Below, one piece after another: positions 34,103 to 46,535 of a stretch of DNA of 64,000 nucleotides; within the stretch, counting starts at the first letter, position 1, and every line of letters starts with the position of its first letter. The notes beneath the pieces are model-generated. The model was not told where the DNA came from and made no database searches. It was given only the letters and a program-made list of their open reading frames with translations. Both the position numbers and the translations under genes were made by a program. The DNA comes from Pogostemon cablin (lineage: Eukaryota > Streptophyta > Magnoliopsida > Lamiales > Lamiaceae). Where the stretch lies: the NCBI GenBank assembly GCA_023678885.1, contig CM043001.1, forward strand, positions 320,001 through 384,000. The letters run 5' to 3'.

Positions 34103-34732
34103 TTACTGATAGGTACACACTTTGTACCCCTAATTACTACTAGATACATTGATTTAAAATAATTATTATTTAATACAAAATATTAAAGTAAAATACCAAA
34201 TATACCCCTAAACCCATATACCTTTAAAACACTAACCCCAACCTCCACCCACCACCGGACCACCGCTGCCGCTGCCGGACCGCCGCCGCCGGCGGAGCTC
34301 CGGCGGCCGGTCGCCGGAAAATCTGTTCGTAAAAAAAAAAAAAAAAAAAAAACTGGTCGCCGGAAAGCTGCCGCGCCGCCGCCGCCGGAGCTCCGGCAGC
34401 CGGTCGCCGGAAAAACTGTTCGTCCAAAAAAAAAAAGAAAAAAAAAACTGGTCGCCGGAAAAACTGCCGCCCCCGGAAAAGCTGCCGGACCACCACATTT
34501 TTTTGCTGCACACACTTTTTTTTTCCTGCACACACTTTTTTTTTCCTGCACACACTTTTTTTGCTGCACACACTTTGCTGCACATGAACTTTTGCTGCAC
34601 ACAATATTTATGTGCAGCACATTAATAGGGGTAATATTGGAATATCACTATATATTTTTGTACCTAGTAGTAATACTTTTGTATGTTTGTATCTCATAGT
34701 AATTTAGGGTTTTTTTGTGTACCTAGTAGTAA
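34103..34732. mobile_element. Inverted-repeat element with GC-rich core
   Basis: Ends of about 45 bp pair imperfectly: the left contains GATAGGTACACA and TAATTACTACTAGATAC, the complement of the right CTAGGTACACA and AAATTACTATGAGATAC. The centre (34245-34500) is strikingly GC-rich in an AT-rich setting, with two units of CCGCCGCCGCCGG, GAGCTCCGGC and GGTCGCCGGAAAA. Four CTGCACACACTTT units follow. Overlapping minus-strand ORFs here reflect the repeats. Confidence 0.5.
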
Positions 34733-35689
34733 TCCTCCCTATTTAAAAATAAAAAATAAAACGGCCTCACGATGGAACGTTCTAGTACAAGTGTTGTTCT
34801 TTTATTTATAATATATATATATGAGTGTATATTAGGTGCAACTAGTTTCATGATTTTATAATTGTACACCGGGTCAACCCATTTTTAAATGGGCCATATA
34901 AAACCTAAAATTTAGTGTAAAAAAATCATTCTGCTCCCTCACTCCATCTAACCAGTCGCGTTCGCTGCATTCTCTCTCAATCTACATTGATATTCTCTCA
35001 ATCCACTACAATTCACTCTCAATCCACCGCCAATTTCTCCGTCAGGATTCGTCGCGCCATTGATGTTCATCCCCTACGGTTTCATCGCGCCAACGTGTTC
35101 TGCTAATTCGCCACCATATTCCGCTGCCCGTGTTCTGACGATTTCGCCGTCAAATTTCGCCGCCAAACCTATATTGTAGAAGAAGATATTTTATTCCAAA
35201 ATTAGGTAAAGGTAACCTTATCTCCAATTGTAGTTTCTGATTTCAAATAATAATGTTAGATTTTTTCTTCTAATCTAAGATTTCTTCTAGTCAGTTTGAT
35301 TAATCTCTACTTATAAATAATAATCGTTCAATTTTTTCTTCTAAATCTCTAATATTTTACTTCGATTTGTCTATATGTGCCTTTAAATCAAAGCTTAAGG
35401 TGTTGATTATTATTGTACAAGAGTTGATAATCAAATGTATATGAATCTCTTTTTGTTGTGTTTTTCTAAATTGGAATAATATTTATTGTAGGTAAAGTCT
35501 ATTGGATAGGGTCAGAATCAATTGTATATGTTTTATGCTTTAGTGTATAACTTTTTGAAACTAATTGTATACATTTTTGCTTTCCTGTTTGTTTTTTAAA
35601 CCAATTATATACATTTTTGCTTTCATATTTTTTGTTGTCTCATTGCCAATCCAAGCTCTTGTTTAATGCTGTGTACAATTAGTATTGGT

Positions 35690-36830
35690 TTCTGTTTATC
35701 TAATTGTATATGTTTTCTCCATTAACTGTATATAGGTATGGTTTGAATTGTACATGGGCATGATTTGTATGTTGGATTATTTTAATTATATATGTTTTCT
35801 CCGTTAATTGTATATAGGTATGTGTTAAATTGTATGAGGTCATGATGGGCATTTTGGTAGCATGGTATACTCAATGTGATGAATTTTTCTTTACTGTATA
35901 TATTTTCTCCATTAATTGTATATAAGTATGGTTTGAATCATATATGTGCATGATTTATATGTTGGATTATTTTAATTGTATATATTTTCTCCGTCAATTG
36001 TATATAGGTATGTTCTGAATTGTATGTGGTCATGATGGGCATCTTGATAGTATTATGCCTTCGGTGTGATGTATTTTTCATTACTGTATATGTTTTCTCC
36101 GTTAATTATGTATAGGTACAATATGGATTGTACATGGGCATGATGAGTATAGTGATTATTTTAATTGTATATGTTTTCTTCGATAATTGTATAAAACTAT
36201 GTTCTAAATTGTATGTGGGTATGATGGGCATCTTGGTAGCATTGTGCCTTCGATGTGATGGATTTTTCTTTACTGAATATATTTTTTTCGTTAATTGTAT
36301 ATAGGTATTGTCTGAATTGTACATGGGCATGATGAGTATGGTGGATTATTTTAGTTGTATATGTTTTCTCCAATAATTGTATATAGGTATTGTCTAAATT
36401 GTATGTGGGTGTGATGGGCATCTTGGTAGCTTTGTACATTCGATGTGATGAATTTTTCTTTATTGTATATGTTTTCTCCATTAATTATATATAGATATAG
36501 TTTGAATAGTACATGGGCATGATAAGTATGGTGAATTATTTTAATTGTATATGTTTTCTCCATTAATTGTATATAGATATTTTCTAAATTGTATGTGGTC
36601 ATGATGGACATCTTGGTAGCATTGTATATTCAGGATGATAGATTTATCTTTACTGTATATATTTTCTCCATTAATTGTATATAAATATGTTCTGAATTGT
36701 ACATGGGCATGATTAGTAGTATATAGATATGTTCTGAATTGTACATGGGCATGATTAGCATGTTGGTAGTATTATGCATTCGAAGTGATGATTTTTCTTT
36801 ACTGTATATGTATTCCTCATTAATAGTATA
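35690..36830. repeat. Tandem repeat, about 188 bp period, six copies
   Basis: The phrase GAATTGTACATGGGCATGAT or a variant recurs near 35743, 35933, 36124, 36315, 36503 and 36692. Each unit also carries TGTATATGTTTTCTCC. It is AT-rich. Overlapping minus-strand ORFs of 74-94 residues arise from the repeat and are not taken as genes. Confidence 0.8.
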
Positions 36831-36879
36831 GAAATAACTAGTTCTGTTTATTTATGCAGATTCTATTCAAATTTTATGC

Positions 36880-37035
36880 TCTACTGAAGATGAGGAAAGT
36901 AGAGAATATGAGAAAATCGCAAATTCACTAGTTGGATTAAAAATGAACACACTTGAGGAGATACACAAATTGTATTGCAAGCATGCAAGAGAAAAAAGAT
37001 TTAGAGTACACAAGAAAAGTATATATGTATGAAAA
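36880..37035 (+). pseudogene. FAR1/FRS-like DNA-binding fragment
   Basis: A short stretch reads LKMNTLEEIHKLYCKHA followed by RFRVHKKS. This resembles the start of the FAR1 domain of FRS proteins (F-x-S-x-EEA-x-x-FY-x-x-YA-x-x-x-GF-x-V-R), a domain that itself derives from Mutator transposases. About 37 codons are open before a stop. It may be a captured exon or a remnant of the element's own transposase gene. Recognition is by eye on a short segment. Confidence 0.4.
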
Positions 37036-38049
37036 CAGAGTCACATTTGATTCTCAATTTTTACTCAAAAACTCATCAACCATGTTAAGAAGCAGCTCAT
37101 GTTTAATCATCATATGTAAAAGTAACTTGATCCTTTGGAATCAAATTTCATGAATACATCTTATGAGAATGCAATAATAGTCTTGTTTTAAAATAAATAT
37201 GGACAAGAAAAGAGTGGAATTGAAGCAATATATCTAAACCTTTCTTAATTTTTGGATGAATATACCAAATGCATTGTCCTGCTAAAAAAATCACACACAA
37301 TTGGTATTAAAGACAATTCTGAACTTCAAAACAATCTACTACAAATTATAGAAAATATAAATAGTCATATAATAATGCTAAGAAGGTAATTAATGAGATA
37401 TAAAGAACAAAGCAGGGAGAAAATATTTTTTCTGAATAATGAATCAAATTGAAACTCGTATATATATCTAAACACATATATCCAAGGTCAAAATTCTAAC
37501 TCATGATTACTATGCTACAATTAACTTTAAAAAAAAGTACTCGAAATTCAATTTGTGCTTACTCATTCTAATATCACATCTTTACAGGGTAGATTCAAAT
37601 ATTAATGAAAAATAAAAAATAAATATAAATTATCTATTAATAACATATTACATATTAGCTAGGTTCATAAAACTCAACAGAAAGTAACAACAGAGTCTCA
37701 ATGCAGAATTAAAATAAGAACTTCTATGGATCAAATCATATACAAGCAATATTGGTATATAAATGTATAAGAATTTCGAGACTTCATCCGCACATCTTCA
37801 AGAAAAATTAGCATGACACTCTTCGTGCCGTTTAGAACAGCCAATGTTTCCGCCTAGGTTTGAGTGGCAATGGAGCATCTGCAACATGAAAATATATATT
37901 TTTTAATGTTGTATCCAGTACACAATTTTATAAAGGAATGTGAAATGAGAAGACATCAAAGAGTAGATTTCAAAACAATTTATTCCAAATTTCTCAATGA
38001 CTAGCACATACCAAGAGACATAGGTTTCAAATATATAACAGTCAAACCT

Positions 38050-38592
38050 TCAATAAATTATGCTAATTTGATTCTCAAAATCATCACCAGATTTATCAAC
38101 CCAAAAGCAAGAGTTTCTTATTTCTACTCGTCGAGTTTTGTACACACCACATCCCACTTCATTGGACCCATTACTAAGTGGCCATAAATGCACAGTTTTA
38201 GCCTTATATTTAATGGCACAATCAAGCCACAAATCAACATGGTTGGCCCATTGTAATAGGAACTAATTGAGATCTCCTCCAAAGATTTTCGACAATACTT
38301 TAGGGGGGTGTTGACAAAACTGACAAACTTGTCAATTTTTCTAAACTGTTGGCTTCCTTCGCAAAATCTAAGCGTAGGCAAATCAGTCCAAAGATGCTGC
38401 CATGACTTAGAACAGCAAGCTCGTCGTCATGGCAGCTTCCTTCACAACATCTAATCCAAACAGAGTAGTATGACCCATAAAAGAAAGAATGTGAATACGT
38501 AAGCAATCTAGCAATGAACTCAGTCGATCTATTTGTTTGCTGGAGCTAGACTCTTCTTCTTCATTTACTCCTCTACTGATATATTTCTCCAT
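38050..38592 (-). pseudogene. F-box/LRR-type protein fragment
   Basis: The minus-strand ATG at 38592 starts MEKYISRGVNEEEESSSSKQ followed by IDRLSSLLDCLRIHILSFM, an F-box motif (DRLSxLPDxLxxxILSFL type). Sequence further on reads LPTLRF and then WLDCAIKYKAKTVHL, as in F-box/FBD/LRR proteins. At least two frameshifts (near 38400 and 38235) and missing LRR and FBD parts make it a truncated pseudogene. It lies inside the probable Pack-MULE, which suggests capture. F-box proteins act as substrate receptors of SCF ubiquitin ligases. Confidence 0.55.
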
Positions 38593-38955
38593 TGATAAAT
38601 TGTGTCTACCAATTCAATTCACATCTTATATTTTTTCTACTGAAATATGGGTACTCAATTTAAACATGAATTGTGTTTAAGGAACAAGTTAAATGAGATT
38701 TATTAAAAAATAAAAAATGAAGAGTGATATGCTACTAGCTAATTATTTCTCACTCAAAAGAAATTTGTCCACTGAATTTTTTCTTATAATAGATGTACAA
38801 CAAGTTGAACATCACCAAGTTCAATTGTTCTAATACTTGCAACCCTATCCAATAAAGAATATAACAAGATTAAACCACACAATTTAATAGAGAATTTAGG
38901 TATATAATAGATTGCAAGTTACATTATATAATCTCACCAATTCGCTTCCAACTAC

Positions 38956-39201
38956 ATGAACGCCCTCGTCTTCAACTCCTACGATGGCAACAAGCAGTCC
39001 TCCATACCGACAAGCACCGCGATGTTAGGGTCAGGTCAAAGTACTTCGACAGACTATGGCGGCGGGAGCCGAAGAACAACTGGATCGACAAAAATAACAT
39101 CACGCTATTCACTCCCATCAAAATCGATGCCCGTGGCTCTCAAGTGTGTGGGCAAAAATCAGTTCATAAGGCGTCTCAATCAGGATGACATCGAGATCTA
39201 G
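38956..39201 (+). pseudogene. Possible agglutinin-domain fragment
   Basis: Across two frames the segment reads NNWIDKNNITLFTPIKID and then VALKCVGKNQFIRRLN. This pattern recalls the amaranthin/agglutinin beta-trefoil domain of plant lectins, where a TLF-P-KVD-type step is followed by VAL-x-x-x-GN-x-F-x-x-RL. The frame shifts between the two pieces. The resemblance is from memory of the family and is weak evidence. It lies near the right end of the probable Pack-MULE. Confidence 0.28.
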
Positions 39202-39445
39202 AAATGAAGAGAAAGAGAGAATTAAGTTGGAGTTTCCAGATAGATAAAGAAAGAAGAAGGAGAGAGGTAAGAGGAAGCTAGGGTTTCAGAGAGAAAGAGG
39301 AAGCAGAAGGAAGGCAAAGGTTTGGTCACGGATCTGAAAAATGAGAACGGGTCGAAAATTGCATTTATACCATGGATAGTAAAAATGAGTCGGATCTGGG
39401 TGCAACCTTGCACCCAGTTGCACCCAATAAATTGCCTATATATAT

Positions 39446-39999
39446 ATATATATATATATATTAGGAATTTTTTCAAATAGTGTTGCAATCTTTTCTTTCC
39501 TTTTTTAAATTTATCAACGGATTAAATACTATGGAAATGTCAATAAAAATTAAATTTGTTATTTAGCAAAGTGAACCAAAAAATTTCAATGATTTTACAA
39601 ACTGAATAATATTCATTGTTATTCTAACTGAATCATTATAAAAATTATCAACATAATTATTAGTAGCATATCATTAACAAAATAATTACCAGCCTTGATA
39701 AAAATTATCAACTATTACTTTACCAATTAAAAATTATCAATAAATTTAGATTTTTGTTGATAAAAAATTACAAACTACTACTTTACCATTTAAAATTATC
39801 AATAGATTTTGTTTGTTAATCCATCAATAAATCTATTTTGCGTTAATACAAATTTAACTTTTCCTAACATAGTATTCCACTGCTTTCATAATCGAATTAG
39901 TCGATTCAAATGGTTGAATTGAAAATTGGACCCCGAAAGTGGTCTGTAATACTCTAAATAACTGTTTTTGCAATTGAACTGGGTTGGACTGTTCAAAAC
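39446..39999. other. AT-rich intergenic DNA
   Basis: Nothing coding is seen. Several short AAAATTATCAA phrases repeat between 39640 and 39800. Confidence 0.5.
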
Positions 40000-40336
40000 C
40001 ACTACAAAAAAAAAACTATTTTTGGCGAATGAAATATTCCGATAGTGAAAGCTTTATTTCATTGTTAAATTGGTTTACCAACGGAATTTGTTACTAATTT
40101 TTTATTGGTAAAGTAGTGGTTGGTAAATTTTTAGCAACAAAATTCAATTCCATTATTATCTGTTGCTAATAATTTCGTTGTTAATTTATATAATGATTGC
40201 GTAGATATTTAACAATGAATTTTATTCTATTGGTCAAAACGAAATAAATCGCTGGCATTCCATTGCTAAAAAAAATGTAATGTTTGGTTGCAATGCGTTG
40301 CTAAATTTCATTGCTAAGAAAGATTTTTTTGCAGTG
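40000..40336. mobile_element. CACTA-like MITE, 337 bp
   Basis: Begins CACTACAAAAAAAAAAC and ends TTTTTTTGCAGTG, the inverted CACTA-type terminus. The internal sequence has TTGCTAA and ATTCCGTTG phrases common in such elements. The 3 bp flanks (AAC and ATA) do not match, so the true right end may lie elsewhere. Confidence 0.6.
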
Positions 40337-40791
40337 ATAAATTCTTTGATATTCCGTTACAAAATGAAAATTTTAATTTTAGTTGATAATTCATTGATAA
40401 ATTCATTTCATTACTAAAAAATAGTTTTTTTTTAATTATAAATTGGGAAAATTGGTTGAACGGTTAACCAGATTTTGATTTATCTTTTGATTTTTTAATT
40501 TTTTTTATTCTTATAATGTTTCATTTTTTAAGTGGTATTATTAATTAAAATAGTAATAAACTTAAAATGCCCAAATCCGTCAAGATTGCAATATTCATAT
40601 ATATACTATTTACAATTTTGAACGTATACATACACCAACACCGAGTATTTTAAAGGTGAAACTGACCAAATTAAATGAAAAGGTGAAAATTTTTAGATAG
40701 TAAATATGCATAAGATTATAAGAGAAAATTTGTGATATACACTAGTATTATTTATTTATTCTTCGATAATAGTGTAATTAGCGAAAGCATT
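40337..40791. other. AT-rich intergenic DNA
   Basis: The first 100 bp repeats phrases of the CACTA-like element (TTGATAATTCATTGATAAATTC) and may be part of a larger damaged copy. Otherwise nothing is recognised. Confidence 0.45.
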
Positions 40792-40800
40792 TAAATATAA

Positions 40801-41154
40801 GAGTGTATATTAGGTGCACCCGGGTGCACCCTTGCACCCATATTTGTATAACTTTTTATTCTATTTTGTATACATGTTATTCTCTTTTGTATACGTATTT
40901 TGTAATAATTGTATACTTTTTTCACACTAAGTTTTTCATTAAAAAAACAAGTATTCATATGTGTATAACTTTTTATTCAATAGTGTATACATGTATTTTA
41001 ATAATTGTACATTTTTTTACACTCAATTTTTTATTAAAAAATTAATAATTAAATTGTATACATTTTTACTCATAATTGTATATGTTTTTGCTTATATTTG
41101 TACGTGGGTGCACACGAAGCTTCGTGTGCACCCGGGTGCACACTATATTTAGCC
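40801..41154. mobile_element. Mutator-like MITE with 9 bp duplication, 354 bp
   Basis: Flanked by TAAATATAA at 40792-40800 and 41155-41163, a perfect 9 bp duplication. The left end is GAGTGTATATTAGGTGCACC and the complement of the right end is GGCTAAATATAGTGTGCACC. Next to each end is a CCCGGGTGCAC palindrome, and the right side has GTGCACACGAAGCTTCGTGTGC. Non-coding; same family as 34823-39436. Confidence 0.78.
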
Positions 41155-41379
41155 TAAATATAAATAATAGTACATGAGATACATTTAATATTGCTAAGTC
41201 AATTATATTAAGTACTATACTATAGCAGAAACTTTTCTTGCTGACGTGTCGTCTCCAGAGCGCTCCGATGTGACATGTAATTTTCTCAAATTTTTAGATT
41301 TTTTAATACTTTTTTAATATTTTCCTTATTTACTTTTAATTAACTTCATTATTTAATATTTTCTTTATTAAATAATGTA

Positions 41380-42100
41380 TTTCTTATTTTTAATAATGAT
41401 TAAATTTTTAATATTTTATTTATTTATTTAGGTATCATTAATTAATTACTAAATCTTTTAATGCAATAAACTAATTAATATCAAATTAAATCATATAAAT
41501 AAAGGGAAAGAATAATATTTCATATAATATTATCTCTTACCCCACCTATAAATAAGACTTTCTGGTTATTCATTCTAAATACACACATTCGATTCTCCAA
41601 TAGGAATAGGAGCTTTCTTCAAGTTACTCTACAAAATTGATTTATGAAAGTATAAAATTTTATTTCGATAGAGCGAATCAAGTAGAAATTCGATCTACCT
41701 CTAAAAAATCGATTCAAGTTTTCTTGAAGAGGAAGATAATTGATTGAAGTATTATTGAATCGATTTACCTCTTAAGAATCGATTTTTAAAGAGGAAGAGA
41801 ATCGATTAAAGTATTCTTGAATAGATTTACATCTTAAAAATTAATTTTTTAAGAGTAAGAGGATCGATTCAAGTATCTTGAATCGATTTACATCTTAAAA
41901 ATCAATTCTTCAAGAGGAAAAAAATCGATTCAAGTATTACATCTTAAGAATCAATTCAAGTATTTTTTAAGATCTACACCTCTAAAGTATTGATTCAAAT
42001 ATTCTTCAAGTGAAAGAGGATCAACGATTCAAATACTCTTGAATCGATATTCATTCATGTATAGAATTAAAAGCTTAAGTTTTTTAAGTTAAATCATTAT
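41380..42100. repeat. Duplicated segment with GAATCGATTC repeats, left copy
   Basis: Matches 50270-50800 over stretches such as ACCCCACCTATAAATAAGAC and ATTCGATTCTCCAA. From 41720 to 42040 it has about five degenerate units of roughly 62 bp alternating GAATCGATT and AAGAGGAAGA phrases, which form inverted repeats. Confidence 0.65.
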
Positions 42101-42359
42101 TTCATATAAAATAACATTAAAATTGAGTTTGTAAATATTAAATAATTTTTAAAGTTAGTATATTAATATTTATTTATTGACATATTTCTTAATTATTCAA
42201 TTATGACATAGGAATTATAAAATTATTTTCTTTAGTTGTTTAAATAATTTAAAATTAATAAAATTAAATAAAAATAAAATTAATAAATTCATTACAAATT
42301 TATGAATATTTAAAAGAATAATATATATATATAAATTGATTTTATTTATATTATATTAT

Positions 42360-44208
42360 TGATGGGTGTTTTCTCAACACACAATTAATCCCCAAGTATG
42401 AAGGATATCAATTGTAGTCTCGAAAGGTGACCAAGTGAATATCGAACCCAAGGGACGGCGTATTATTAATTTAATTATTATCTAAATTAATTAAGACAAG
42501 ACAATAAGATTTGATGGATTTAATTAACAACTACTAAACAAATAATTAAAATAACAAATAAAATAAAGTACCACTCGAAGAATACGAAAGTGGATCAAGT
42601 AGGAGAATAGGTAGCTCTAGGATAATCCAGTTTTACTCATTAACTTCCCTTCCATGTGTCAATGTCCGACTCTGCCTTGTGGAATATGGACGCATCACTA
42701 AACCATGCATATCTACTCTATAGACACAAGTAAACATACGTGTAACATGTGTGAATAACCTCAGAGCAAGAGATATAATTTCACCCCCTTTCTAGGTACT
42801 ATCAGTATCAATTATTTTCTCATAGGATTGGTACTCTAACCCGATATGATCTCCCTTTATAGGTACTATAAAATTACCCTCTTTATCCTACTTAATAACC
42901 CGAATTCAATTTAATTAATAAGTATTCATATATGATTATTCTAATTATAATGAAGCTTCGGAGTCCCCTCACTTAGAATCATAACATGGAATCCTGCTCA
43001 GCAGTGAACGCACTCAATCAATAACCAAGATATGTATTCAGACTCTACATAACAGTTAATAATGCACAAAACGACCGCGAGTATGGATTAAGAAAGTACA
43101 ATCATATATAAAATAAATTCACAAGTAGTGTTGTACGGAGTATACACATGGAAGTTCAATTAACTAGATAAAACCTTCACAACCCTAGTTCTACCAAAAA
43201 GGCTCTAGCCCATGATGTTGCGAAGAACAATCATGGGTGTTGGATAGATCTTACCCGGATGTCCAGAAAATACAAGATAAATTAGGAAACGAATAAACCC
43301 TAGATGTGAAGTCATCGCGTCCTTCTCGCTCTTGAATTCTCCTCTTAGTTCTCCCCTTGATTCCACAAACGAATCTTCAAAGTGATGGATGGATGGAGAA
43401 AAGAATGATGGTTGGGGGGTGATCCCCCTTGTGGGGTGTTGTATGTTGTGGCCTCTCTTCTCCTCTCTTGTATTGTGTTGTGTTCCTCTTTCTTTTTTAT
43501 GATGTGATCTACACCCCTTTTTATACTTGTGAGCTCTCCTTGTAGGTCTTGGAAAGGACCCAAATTTAGGCATATGTCAAATTTGGTAAGAGACATGCGT
43601 TAAATTTGGTAAAAGAGATCCGGATAAATAAGGTAGTTTTCGGAAATTCTCAGAAATCTCGCCAATAGCTGCGCGACTTCACGATTCTGAGCATAACTTC
43701 CTCGTCTGACCTCTAATTTGAGTGATTTTTGTGCTCACATGATCCTCTTTTCTTTAGATTTCTCTGAATATAAAGATATCACCAAAACTCTAAGTAACAA
43801 GCCATGGAAAGTAGCACATCAGTTCTATTCGGCATAGCTCGCGCGACGTCACCACTTTGCTCATAACTTTCTCGTTCGATATCTGATTGGGATGTTCTTT
43901 ACACCAAAACGACCCTCTCTTCTGTAGCTTTCCAACCATATATCACAAATCCAATTCAGAGCTCCATATCAATACAGAATAATTATACAAGTTGGGCATG
44001 CGTTTATCAATATTCTTGCACAAATTGCACCTTTTCTCAAACTTGGCTCTTTTGATATTTTTTCTACCTAAAACACAATAAAACACCTCAAGTGTATATA
44101 ATTCTCATATATATCGAATATAAGACACTTGTGCTCATATAAGACTACAATATCAATCAAAAAGGTATTAAATTGAATATTAAAACACGCTTATTTTCAC
44201 TCTCATCA
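42360..44208 (-). repeat. 3' LTR of minus-strand gag element
   Basis: 1849 bp, TGATGGGTGT at the start and CTCATCA at the end. Differs from the right LTR by scattered substitutions and small indels. ORFs at 43205-43596 recur in the other LTR and are not genes. Confidence 0.92.
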
Positions 44209-46085
44209 ATCCCTCAAACTTACCCGTTGCTCATCCCGAGGCAACAAAATAAAGATAAAGAGAAAGAGAGTATGAAAATTAGCGAGGAAACAAGGACTAT
44301 GACCAATACCCCATTCAAAATACAATTGTCATCAACTTAGGTCATGCAACTCTTATCACGTGTAATAATCAATTCAAAGCATACATGTTAAGAAAATCAC
44401 CACCAATTCAAATGCTCCATTGACATGTTCTCACGGAAAGTATATATCACTCATACTCAAGTGTAAAAGATGTACACTTATGGGTTAAGGTATTTACACT
44501 CAGATTCAATTCAAGTGCATGCGTAACCATAAGCTTGCCAAACGTCTCAAACTTTCTACCACTAAAATTATGATTCGACAATGGGATCAAAAAGGACTTT
44601 TCTTTTGGATGTAATGTTGGCTCTTTGATAAGGGTAGGAAACATATGGATAAAGTGACTCAATTAGTAGAGAATTAAAACCGGAGATCTTATGTACTGCA
44701 GATTTTTACACTTCAAGGCTATCCAACTTCATGCTCTTCTAATTTTCTTTTCTCTCCTTTCCTTCAAGCTCAACATACTATTTCTTGTCTCAAGCACATC
44801 CTTTTTCTCTCCCGAGGTACCAGTTTCGGGCATTACCTCACGCATCCTCCATAGGGTACTAGATTTAAGCACTACTCTAGGGTTTTTAATTCCATGGAGT
44901 ACTAGATTTAAGCACTACTCCATGCTTCTCCTTAAATGCATTATCATAATCCATCACTATTAATTTCAACACCAATTTTATTCCTTCCCAAATTGTTATC
45001 AAGCACCATTAACACACTTTGACAGCATTTAATTCTCCACTAAATATAGGAATTTAAGGCTCAAATAGGATATCAAAGTGGCTATCTTCGTAGGTTACCA
45101 AAGAAATAAGGCTTTTAGGCTCAACGAGGCTAACTACAGATATATAATTATTTGGTAGGAAATTATTTGGCTAAGTGACTCATAAATTCAAGGATGGCCT
45201 AAAATCATCTCCCATCATCTAACACACATGTAGTTTCAAGTAAGACAAGAGGCAAGTTCTAGAATACATACACAAGAACGATACTCACTAGAAAAGAAAA
45301 TATCATGTGATTATGTATCATGATCAACGAGGATCAAAATCTCACATGGGTTTTTAACAAGTAACAGAGCACTTTTCATGGTAAGTAATATCCCACAAGT
45401 ACACATAGAACTTCATACCACAATATAATTCAAGTACACTTCCTTTATCAATTTCAAGAGCATATGAATTCCAAGACAATTTAAAAATAAGCTCACATAG
45501 ATCACCACCATAAACATAATCCTTCCACTCCTATGAATTAAAAGCGCATATAAAAATTAGAAAAAGGAAACGAGAGCACCTGATTTCTCCTTCAATGAAT
45601 GCATGAGCTCCTCGAGTCGAAACCTCAATGTAGAACTCGTCTTGCCACCTTGTTACCCTTTTCTATCATCAAAGCTCAAGCATACTTATCATCACATGAT
45701 TCATCAATAATAAAATAGGAGAACTATACGAAAGACTCAATTGACTATCTAATCGACTCCAACACACTAGAAACACCACTGAACACTAGGCAAATTGTAA
45801 AAAATCGACACATCAAAACCGATTAAAGTTTCAATATACCGCAAAAAATCAACTCCCCTAGCAAACATTACAAAGAAAATATTATATTCTTGGTGCTTCA
45901 ATGAGGTAATAACATCACACCCCCCTAAACTTAGTAAAAACGTAAGTCGAAACTAAGTTTGCAAAGATGTAATTGCCGAATAATAAGCACCTTAAATATA
46001 AAAATTTCTTACTCACACGAAAGAAATAAAGCAATAAAATGGAAGGGCAAGCCCCCAACAGGCGCTCATGTTTAATGTCGTAGAG
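44209..46085 (-). other. Polypurine tract and non-coding 3' region
   Basis: Next to the LTR the minus strand reads AAGTTTGAGGGAT, a degenerate polypurine tract, with the imperfect hairpin TTGCCTCGGGATGAGCAA at 44227-44244. The rest is non-coding. A post-gag phrase related to GACGTTAAAC and GGGAGGCAACCC of the other element appears in altered form near 46050-46085. Confidence 0.7.
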
Positions 46086-46442
46086 TCACGACGGTAGAGG
46101 ACGGTCTTCTCGCATCCTCACCTTCAAATACTTTCTTTTCCTCTTCTTGTCTACATTCAACACCTCACTTTTCTTGGTCACAAAAATATGACCATTGAAA
46201 TTTCCTTCCTCCCATGGCTGTCTAGACTCCTCCTTGTCAACCTTCCACTTAAATTCAGAATCACCTGTCTTAGAAAAATCAAGATTAAACAAGTTAAAAA
46301 CTATATCAATGCTCTTGCACGATTGAGTCTCCATGGGCATCTTCATTGTATGATCAACCTCTTTATCCACATCTTCATTATCCATCTGCAGTCTAAGCTT
46401 CTTCACTCTCAACTTCTTTGCTCTTTCCCACTTCTTCTCCAT
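46086..46442 (-). pseudogene. C-terminal tail of gag polyprotein
   Basis: 118 residues starting MEKKWERAKKLRVKKLRL. It contains EFKWKVDKEESRQPW and a basic KKRKRKYLKVRMRED segment, matching the tail of the ORF at 26217-27767 (IEWKVDKEEFHWP and KKRAKKFLKVKM). In that element a protease lies just before this tail; here it is missing. The frame is the same as gag upstream. Function unknown. Confidence 0.6.
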
Positions 46443-46535
46443 TGTAAGCTCAGTATTCTACTCATGTAATGGTACTGGAGTAGCATCAACATCATGCGGA
46501 GCATTCGGTGCAGAAACGGGTGCGTTCTGAGAGAA

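Larger units (their letters stand above)
34823..39436. mobile_element. Probable Pack-MULE carrying gene fragments, 4.6 kb
   Basis: The ends GAGTGTATATTAGGTGCAAC (left) and GGCAATTTATTGGGTGCAAC (complement of right) match at 14 of 20 positions and resemble the small element at 40801-41154, which has a clear 9 bp duplication. Flanks here are TATATATAT on both sides, compatible but uninformative. Inside are a promoter or UTR-like CT-rich segment (34930-35170), a tandem repeat of about 188 bp, a FAR1-like fragment, an F-box fragment on the opposite strand and a possible lectin-domain fragment. No transposase core is readable. Confidence 0.6.

Noticed and set aside
34183..34620. Three overlapping minus-strand ORFs of 122-145 residues
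   Set aside because: They occupy all three frames of the same simple repeats (CCG, A/T tracts, CTGCACACAC), so they are compositional.
36106..36611. Overlapping minus-strand ORFs of 74-94 residues
   Set aside because: They derive from the 188 bp tandem repeat and shift frames between units.
40337..40440. Extension of the CACTA-like element to the right
   Set aside because: Internal phrases continue, but no second terminus could be identified, so the boundary was kept at 40336.
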